DNA from: Stenopsyche tienmushanensis
Taxonomy: Eukaryota; Arthropoda; Insecta; Trichoptera; Stenopsychidae
Direction of reading: 5' to 3'
NCBI GenBank assembly: GCA_008973525.1
Contig: WACJ01000117.1
Span: 682,001-746,000, forward strand
DNA length: 64,000 bases
The translations under genes and the position numbers were made by a program. A model generated the notes under the pieces. That model did no database searches. It was not told the DNA's origin and worked only from the letters and a program-made list of their open reading frames with translations. This document shows positions 56,559-64,000 of the stretch, one piece after another (the stretch's first letter is position 1; the number at the start of each line of letters is the position of its first letter).

Positions 56559-57264
56559 GGGACGTTTCTGCCTTGTTGCTTAAAAAAATGTTTTTCTTCT
56601 TCGCGTATCGGAAAGAATCAATGTTTAAGAACACTATCAGTAAATTTTACGTCGATAAAAATGAAATTCGCAAATTTATAGGCCGACGAGGAAAAGCTGT
56701 GCTGCGCGAAGCTAAGGAGACGAAAAGCTTTAAACGCGTTTTTTTCCAAGCTCACGGAAGTACTCCCACACGCCCTAGATGAGCATTCTTCATGAAATTT
56801 GGTAGGTACGTGTACAATAAACGTCTTCATCATTTGACCTATAATTATCTAAAAATATTAAAACGTTTTGATTTAATGAACCAAAAATGTTGGTAAAAAT
56901 ACACACTTTTATTTGATCGCCCACTATTTTTTTATTTTCCAATATTTTTTTTTAGTTATAGGTCAATCTATACACAATATTATACAAAGTAAAAAAATAT
57001 ATTTAATTTTTTGCTCCAAATCAGCTGATTAGAACTTAGGACTTCCGCGGTGAAGAATGTCATCGCTCGCGCACGACGCATACGTGGCATATACGTGGCA
57101 TCCCCCACTCCCACTATCATACTTTATCAAAGTTTAAAAAATATTTTCATGTTCAATAATGATTGCCTATTCAATACGTTAAATATCAAAATTCTATATT
57201 TAATACTTTTCGCACGAAAAAATGTTGAAAAATCGATCGCTTTTAGTTGGGTAGAAACGTCCCC
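56559..57264. mobile_element. TTAA-flanked MITE, 706 bp
   Basis: TTAA at 56555-56558 and 57265-57268. The left end reads GGGACGTTTCTGCC and the right end, inverted, GGGGACGTTTCTACCC. An internal inverted repeat gacctataa/ttataggtc lies at about 56837 and 56960. An open frame at 56573-56782 (FIGRRGKAVLREAKETKSF) is not recognised. piggyBac-style by target site. Confidence 0.65.
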
Positions 57265-57268
57265 TTAA

Positions 57269-58064
57269 GCTGTGTTTGTGTAATATATAAAAAAATAGGC
57301 GACCTACTGGTCTAGTGGTTGCTTTATGTTTCGTATAGAGACACATACACAGTAGAAGTGCCGCTTGGAGTTTCATTTTTAGTGACGTTTAAGCTAATTT
57401 GCACTATAAAAATAGTCATAATTCTGTTATATAAAAGCAAAAACAAATCTTTCTTAACATTCTCCGTTCATTTCAGATTCCCAAATTTCGATCTCAAATT
57501 GATAAATACTTGAGCCCAGATGTTGCCTTGAAATTCTGCAAGTTTCAATGGATGCAAATTATCAATTTGTGGAATGTTACCTTTGACATGTGTGTCATAG
57601 ATCACTGTTTAACCATATGTGGAAGACAATGGGTAACCATCGTATTAAAAATGCTTGCCCTAGAAACGCCCCCAACGAAGATGGTTCACAAAGGGAACTT
57701 GGGAAGAAATGTGAGCCAAAGAAACGTTTGATGATCTCTGTTAGCAAATAAAAATTAACAAACGGATTGAATTCCTTTCCTGAATTTGTTGCGATGGATT
57801 TCAGCCTATAAAATTTAGACCAGTGCGCCCAATCAGATCGGAACGATCGACTCGGCAGACGTTCAAATTGCCTTCTTTACGGCATCGATCCCAGCAAACG
57901 AGGCGTCGAACAACACTATCATCAGTCCTATTCGAAACTGGTACCTTGGTTGTAGCCTTTCCGGTTTTATTGTGTAACCAACATCCATCTCGACGACCCG
58001 AGCTGGGCTTCGAATCCGTCTTGTTGAACGTAACTTATTTATCTCCCCGGAGCTGGACGCTCAC
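57269..58064. other. unassigned sequence
   Basis: A plus-strand frame of 137 codons (57823-58236, TTG start) and an opposing open minus frame overlap here. Neither is recognised. Confidence 0.35.
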
Positions 58065-58230
58065 CACATATGGGAAATCAACTCCGTCTGGTTTCATCTC
58101 ACAGGTATGCGGACGACAAAATACCCATGGGACACCAGCATCCCGGATGAGCGTTTCTTTACTTTCTCCGCGCTTTATCGAACAAAGCTTTAAGACAGGA
58201 TGTGCGGAAATCTTCACTCCGCAAATAATA
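58065..58230 (-). other. candidate internal exon, unrecognised
   Basis: On the minus strand an AG acceptor (ggcttacag) is followed by 166 open bases and a good GTGAGC donor (58059-58064). The frame reads ICGVKISAHPVLKLCSIKRG, ETLIRDAGVPWVFCRPHTC and EMKPDGVDFPYV, with four Cys. It could be a secreted-domain exon of a host gene. The pyrimidine tract is weak and no neighbour exon is found. Confidence 0.25.
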
Positions 58231-59066
58231 CTGTAAGCCTTCTTTCGTACGTTCCGTCTTGTAAAAAAATAATATGGCTCATAAATAACGACCTCGAGGG
58301 GAGATTGTAAATTTCAGACAGTTTAGGACTTGTTGGGGCTTTCCGTTGCAACAACGCCCAAAGACCTGGATTTCCCTCAATTAAAATAATACAGCGAATA
58401 TTGAATGTCAATCAGCGACCACAATGCGTTGACAATTCATCACTTTAACGTCAGTGAACTGCGGACAAGGTAACTACTGGTTTCAGTTAAATGACCTGTC
58501 CAGGTGTCCATATAAGGCGATCCTTTTCTTGTTACCATCGAGCGCATTGACTTCTTGAATCCTGGTTGCAGAACTTGTCGGTATTACGAATTGCGATATG
58601 TCTTTAAACACGATGAGGAATTGCCGGGGTACGTATGAAGAGGACCAGGTGGTTGTTGTTTGATTTGTGGGAACGTATAATATGCTTCCTTGTCAAATGA
58701 CCCGGGCAACAAATTATAAAGATGATATCAGGATCGATCTAGATTCAGTTTGATGTATGTCTGTCTGTTCTCTTGATCTATTTGACAAAACTTTCCAAAT
58801 ATTACACAAATGCACTTTAAGACTTAAATTTGAATACAATGTAATATTTTTGAAATGAATTTATTTGGCTAAAGCAAAGGGATATTTCATAATTTATATC
58901 AGATTTCATTACATAATGTAGAAGCATAAATCATCTCCAGTCATAAACCTGTTGAGAACACGTTTTACTGTTTATCTTGTTTTTCAAAAATATCCGCATT
59001 TTCATTTATATTTAAGTGTATTGTCGTCTGTTAATTGTGCAACCGTGGGAACGATCTGATATTAAA
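58231..59066. other. unassigned sequence
   Basis: Nothing recognised. A minus frame at 58214-58411 has no domain. Confidence 0.35.
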
Positions 59067-59068
59067 TA

Positions 59069-59795
59069 TTAGGTGGACCCGAAAATATTTGCCAATTTAA
59101 AAAGATCTTATGTTTGTGTCCAGACACAATAACGTAAACAACTTTGTACGTTATTTTTCTTTTTGTACAACTATTATTTAACAGTATGTTAAATAACAGA
59201 TTAATTTTATTGGTACGATTAAAATCTCATAATGTCACAAAAGGCAATAAAAGCTTAAGGGAAACTTGCAAAATTCCCGATTTCCCGACAAATTATTTAT
59301 TTCCGTCGCTGCAGATGAATACTTACATGTTATAATAATTTGATGTGATTCGTAATTATATTGCGAAGGAATACAAAAATTCTGAACCCCGTATCTATTA
59401 TATTTCATATCGATATTCCCATTATTAGAGTCGAGGTGTAGTAAATACATCACCGGTAGAGGAAGGTTAATATAACAATTTGAAAAACATTTATGTATAC
59501 ATAGATTAGACATTTACTGCCCCTAAGCGCCGCCTAAGCTCGCCAATTAGTAGTTACGCCAGTGTTTCCAAATTAATTGTGAATAAATAAAACCGGGATA
59601 AACTATAACTGTACAAGTTTATTGTCGACAATTAGAATGATATTTAGAAATGTAACTGCATCTTTTTTATTCATCCTGACGAATTTTCAACTTTTCTAAT
59701 CAAAGGACTAAAGGGATCAAAGGACTGCCAAAGCGATGGATAAAGATTTGAACCCATTTTTTGTTAAATATGCGAATATTTTTGGGTACCCCTAA
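59069..59795. mobile_element. Tc1-like TA-target MITE
   Basis: Left end TTAGGTGGACCCGAAAATAT and right end, inverted, TTAGGGGTACCCAAAAATAT agree at about 20 of 24 positions. TA flanks both sides (59067-59068 and 59796-59797). The ACCCGAAAATATTYG style is Tc1-like. A hAT-MITE fragment occupies much of the interior. Confidence 0.6.
59245..59572 (-). repeat. hAT-MITE family fragment inside the Tc1-like MITE
   Basis: aaattcccgatttcccgaca, tctattatatttcatatcga and aattagtagttacgccagtg match 28110-28420 in the same order. CCCGGG termini and target duplication are absent. Confidence 0.6.
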
Positions 59796-59797
59796 TA

Positions 59798-60540
59798 TTT
59801 GACCTAAAGATATAATGATTTGCTGTTAAACAGTATACTGTGATGGTCCTGATATTGTTACATCATGATGGAATGGTCTAATTTTGTAACAAAATTCTTA
59901 TAGTGTTTATGGCAAAAAAAAAAATTAAATTGTTAAAAATCCATTCCATCCAAATATCCAACACTCTAATAGTTTAAGGTAAATCACATATTTAATCGGA
60001 ATTCAAACGCTTTTACACTATAAGACCAGTTTTTGTAGAGAATTCTCAGAAGAATCAATATTTAGTATGTCCTCCATCACAATTTTCCAAGTATCGATAT
60101 AACATAATTGAGATTTCTTGTATACAAACATCTTTGATTAAGATTTCCGGTTATTATATGGTTGGTTTTTTTGTTGAAATTACATATATGAGAACTCTTT
60201 GAACCTTTTTTTTTATTTGACCAAATACGCGAATACTTTTCGATACCCTTAATACTGATGTAAATATAGTTTTTATGTTTTTAAAAAATAGTATAATTTA
60301 TAAAATTATAAGCACAATTCTAAATTATTGATATCGATCATTTATAAAAATACTAATTTTATACAACATATGATTTTTTGAAAAATTATTAAATATAGTA
60401 GCGCCATCTCTTGACAAATTTTATGAACTACAAAAATAATTTTATTTTTTTAATAAAAATAGGCATTTATGCAATGAAATAAAATATATTTATTTATAAT
60501 AAATATTATTTAATAAAATAAGATTTTTAAAAGAAAATAG
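59798..60540. other. unassigned AT-rich sequence
   Basis: Very AT-rich. gcgaatacttttcgatac at about 60228-60246 is a decayed Tc1-like end. No coding recognised. Confidence 0.35.
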
Positions 60541-60544
60541 ATTT

Positions 60545-60552
60545 AAAAAAAA
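60545..60552 (-). terminator. RNA polymerase III terminator of tRNA-Gly
   Basis: Eight consecutive T on the minus strand, starting three bases after the tRNA 3' end. Four or more T suffice for pol III termination. Confidence 0.85.
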
Positions 60553-60554
60553 TG

Positions 60555-60626
60555 TGCGATGGCCGGGAATCGAACCCGGATCAACTGCTTGGAAGGCAAC
60601 TATGCTGACCATTACACCACCATCGC
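60555..60626 (-). tRNA. tRNA-Gly (anticodon TCC)
   Basis: The minus strand forms a full cloverleaf of 72 nt with discriminator A. Acceptor arms gcgatgg and ccatcgc pair perfectly. The anticodon loop cttccaa gives TCC, read as Gly (GGA). The T arm is ccgggttcgattcccgg with a perfect 5-bp stem, and it contains a consensus B box (ggttcgattcc). The A box ggtgtaatggtcagc is intact. There is no intron and CCA is not encoded, as expected for a eukaryotic nuclear gene. It decodes GGA codons in cytosolic translation. It is a single copy within the window. Confidence 0.96.
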
Positions 60627-60629
60627 CCA

Positions 60630-62423
60630 TATGCGTGACTCATACATTCATCCTCCCATTAAGTTTACTGCAAAATAGTAACTAGAAAAGATAATAGATA
60701 ATAAAGCCAATAGATTTCATCACAATTTAACCCTTTTAGTGCCGGACACCAATATATCATCATTGTAAACACTTGCGAAAAATGCCGAAATATCATCGCG
60801 TGTATGTCATGGTGCTTTAGGCAAATTTGTTCCTTTATTTCGCAACATGTGCCGTTTGGAATTTTGCAAATATTATTTTCGCTTTGCCTGTATGGAAATT
60901 ATGGAAATACAAATTACAGATGGACAACCCAAGAACGATATAAATAGGAATGTATCAATAAACGATATTTTTGAGATAATTGGACAGTATTTGAATAGTA
61001 CAGTATATATATTGGTGAAATTAAATTCATTAAAAATTAGCGAACAAAGCCATTTGTACTTTGAATGTTCATTACACTGAGAGACTCGCCCTTATAATCT
61101 TATGCACTGTGCTTTCCGTTTTTTGAAGTGTCCTGAAGAGCAAATCTTATATTGCTTTAAGGAGGTCACCGACAGAAGGACGAGTGCTGAATGAATAGTC
61201 GACCTTTTGCTCTTTTATACGTCTGTACTTCGACTCAAGTATTCCGATGGCAATGCATTTGCTGTTCACTTGGCCGGCAAACTACTTTCATTGAACTCGC
61301 TCAGAGTTCCACCCCTTGGGTGCAGTTCTTCCTGTACCATTGCAGCAAGGAAGCCCATTTATATTCCAACTTGAAACACTTTGCGGGAGGCGCTCCGGTG
61401 CAAAGAGCAACCCCCAAGGTGAAAAATTTGCATTTGCGCCAAGCCAAATCGATTTAAGGTTACTGGAACAGCGGAGGCTTATATGGCAATCTGGAACAAA
61501 CTGTTCCTACTTGATTTAGTACCGAAGATTTTCCTGGATGGGAAAAATATGACTCCGACTGAATAATATAATGGGGTAATATATTTTGCGACGGATGTTT
61601 AGCGAAGACACGAACAAGAATTATGATCGAAATCGAACCCATTGCAGAAGCAGATGCTGTCGATGGGATATCTACGTTTAACATATGATTTTTTTTAAAT
61701 TTTGAGACGAAAATGCTTTTCAAATTCATTAAATTATAATATACAGAGCTGCTTTTTTGTCTACAAATAGTTTACATTAATTATTGTTAAATAAACATCA
61801 TCTGCTTTCAATACAAGATGGCTAAGGCTTCGGTAGACGTGGCTAAAGTATTAGCGCGGGAATTTGATTGAAGTATTGCAATTTTCAAAGCATTGCAACA
61901 TTAAGTATATATAATATTTATTATAAGCAGCTACAATATATTTTCAGTCTTGTAGGTATAAGGTGTTCATATAATATTTATTTACAGGTTTGATTACTTC
62001 CAATACTGTAAAAAATGGTTTTAAATCCAGATATTAACGCAAAATCATCATACTAACAAATCTGGAAGATACATCAATCATTTTGATCTGAGATTGAAAT
62101 TGTAACAATAATTAAAATGTCATTTAAAAATAATGATAGTTTCACTATTCACTCATAGATCTTTATTTGCCTAAAACTCTTATTAAAATAACTCTTATTA
62201 CAAGATAACAAGCAAAAAAGTGGGATAATTTAGCCATAGTTCTTGTAATACGATTTAACATGCCATAAAATTGCCATGGCAGCCACCGGTGACTGCCATC
62301 GACTGTTACTAATAAGCCATGTCATTCATGCCAATTATTGACTCGAATAAAAGGTAACCCATGCGCTATCAATCAGAAGTATTCAAATATAACCCGGAAT
62401 TTGGCTGTGAAAATTTATTAGTC
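60630..62423. other. unassigned sequence downstream of the tRNA
   Basis: ttaacccttttagtgccgga at about 60728-60747 is a TTAA-type end. Frames at 60847-61080, 61191-61457 and 61460-61729 have no domain. No host gene recognised. Confidence 0.4.
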
Positions 62424-62828
62424 TAATATATAAAAGTGAATTGGGTTTTGTTCATGTGAAATGCGCTGCCATACCGTTCATCTGATTGCGATAAAACTTC
62501 ATCCACTTATTGCTAAGGAATCCGCGAGTAACATAAGCATTGTCTAATGTATAAAAAAATAGTGTTTGTTTGTCCGTATTTAATGCGCTGCCATACCGTT
62601 CATTCAATTGCGATAAAATTTTTCCAACTTATTGTTTGCACTTTTTCAAATAATATGGGTATAGTGCAATTAACTTTTAGTAGATCTTATATGTAAAAAT
62701 CGATGTTCGTATGTTTGTTCATATTTATAATAAAACCAACAAAATATCATTCCCAATTAAACAAAATATTTGTAGATAAATATTTGTATTATAACTTCTG
62801 TGGCAGCAACGCGTCGGATATCAGCTAG
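62424..62828 (+). mobile_element. Helitron-like element with tandem ~120-140-bp units
   Basis: Three imperfect units begin at about 62424, 62545 and 62684, each with a taatatataaaa-type start, tttgttcat or tttgtccgt, and then gcgctgccataccgttcat in the first two. The stretch ends gatatcagctag with CTAG at 62825-62828, preceded by gcagcaacgcg, as in common insect Helitron 3' ends. No Rep/helicase. Confidence 0.45.
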
Positions 62829-64000
62829 TTACAAATAATTTTGTTTGCGTTTGTCCTGTATACGTTCCTATACTATTCATCGGTTTATGATGAAACTTTG
62901 GAGAGTTGTTATGAGCACCTCCGTGTATATTTTGAATTGACTTCCGCTCACGGGAGAGAGGGCGACAGTTGATTTTCGAGCTTACAAAAGCTAAGAATTT
63001 TGAATCAAAAATTAAGTGATTTTCCAGATAATTGAATAGAACAATTAAATATTATGATTTTTTAGTTTAAAAAGCATATCGACAAAATATCAGCATTCAA
63101 AGGTTCAACACAAAAAGCTTCATTTTATTGATCTATCCAATTTTTTTCTGGATATTTCAACAGGTATATTTACGATCAATGTTGTTCTTTAGTCTGTCAA
63201 GAGTTTGTGGTTTATTCATGTACACCGTCTCTTTTATATAGCCCCATAAAAAGAAGTCTGGAGCTGTTAAATGAGACGATCTTGCAAGCCAGTGCAATTC
63301 ACCAAAACGAGAAATTCATCGACTTGGAAGAAGATCTTTCAACATAAGCATTGTTAATTTGATCCATGAAAAATCAAATTCATAATTTTCTTATATTGAT
63401 GCAAAGAATTCTACTTGTGGTATCTAAATAAGTCTAAAAATTATGTGGTTTGCTTCGTTTAATAGTGGTTGATATGATGATGTTAATGATATTTTATTTA
63501 GATCGGCGTTCTATCCCCTTTGAAGTATCCATTCCCCGTGGATCACTAGGACCTCCCGCACATTCCATCGATCAAGATAGCACATAAATGTAGCATCGGA
63601 CTAGGAAGAAAACACATCAAACACCAACTATCAACATAAACGTATTAAGGGCAGTCGTTTAAGTCACAGATCGACTATATTTCTTGATAAATACCAAAAA
63701 ATCGTCCGACAGTAAAATAGCGTAAAGTGAGACATAACGAGCCATAAAAAGTTTCGGCTAACATTAACAGTAAATGAGGCAAGATTAAAAACGAAAGCCG
63801 TAAAAAGGACGACGACAAATATTCAACAGGGACTTTAACGATCTCTTCGAATGCACAAAAGCCAATAAAACAAAGAAATTAAGCTTCGATGATGGGGCTC
63901 AAAGAAAAGAAAGCATAGAGGAGAAGAACGAATAAAATATGTCCGAATGAAACTCAGACATTGTAACACAGCATTCCTACAACGCGGTTTCGTTTTACAA
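62829..64000. other. unassigned sequence
   Basis: attcatcggtttatgatgaa at 62875-62894 resembles the Helitron-like unit. Beyond that nothing is recognised to the window end. Confidence 0.4.

Noticed and set aside
57290..57325. tggtctagtggttgc, an A-box-like run as in tRNA-Glu or a SINE head
   Set aside because: No B box follows within 100 bp and no repeat of the stretch is seen apart from vague similarity to 48560.
59800..60260. Possible Tc1 transposase remnant on the minus strand
   Set aside because: Only isolated words such as CDGGHTKY can be read and there is no ordered set of motifs.
1..64000. CRISPR arrays, operons, riboswitches, bacterial promoters
   Set aside because: The sequence is eukaryotic and no regularly spaced identical repeats with unique spacers were seen.
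1..64000. Endogenous viral genes
   Set aside because: No frame showed recognisable viral polymerase, capsid or envelope motifs; the LTR family has no attached gag, pol or env here.

Overview
The window looks like nuclear DNA of an arthropod, most likely an insect. The evidence is AT-rich sequence, a eukaryotic tRNA-Gly with a poly-T (pol III) terminator, and many degraded animal transposons: mariner, hAT, TTAA-flanked piggyBac-type elements, TA-target MITEs, Helitron-like ends, R1-like non-LTR retrotransposons and solo LTRs. I see no complete host protein gene. The longest open frame is about 169 codons and none of the long frames matches a host family I recognise. The only gene I regard as likely functional is the tRNA at 60555-60626.

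Layout. 1-6.5 kb: R1-like 3' fragments, a Helitron-like end, a mariner relic, LTR relics and hAT-like termini. 6.6-14.2 kb: a TA-target MITE, two LTR relics, an R1-like fragment and long unassigned stretches. 14.2-17.3 kb: a mariner deletion derivative (14208-17335) interrupted by a second mariner (14247-14791, TA duplication) and by a hAT element with a CGGBP1-like protein (15250-17133, 8-bp duplication ctcatcac). 18-23 kb: a hAT-MITE fragment, a duplicated ~210-bp repeat and a broken reverse transcriptase. 24-31 kb: LTR relic, mariner relic, a TTAA element (27159-28984) carrying a hAT MITE (27602-28615), then a 1.8-kb TTAA element with good 32-bp termini (29105-30914). 31-38 kb: two more TA-target MITEs, an LTR with a primer-binding site (36952-37296), and a long quiet stretch. 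39-41 kb: a mariner (39181-40900) with a hAT MITE inside (39807-40627). 43-55 kb: LTRs, several mariner relics, and foldback MITEs. 55-64 kb: TTAA and TA MITEs, two weak candidate exons, the tRNA gene and a Helitron-like tandem repeat.

How the parts relate. The first mariner family appears at six or seven places. Every copy that reaches the C-terminus joins the YTPES region directly to the last ~30 residues, so the family is one internal-deletion derivative that must have been moved by a transposase supplied elsewhere. Two of its copies carry hAT insertions with exact 8-bp duplications, and a third breaks at the same 8-bp site as one of them. The layering gives a relative order: mariner derivative first, then hAT and the second mariner. 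The density, nesting and decay suggest heterochromatin or a piRNA-source-like region, but that is inference. I did not find a new multi-gene system. The most informative material is the nested transposon archive and the CGGBP1-like hAT.
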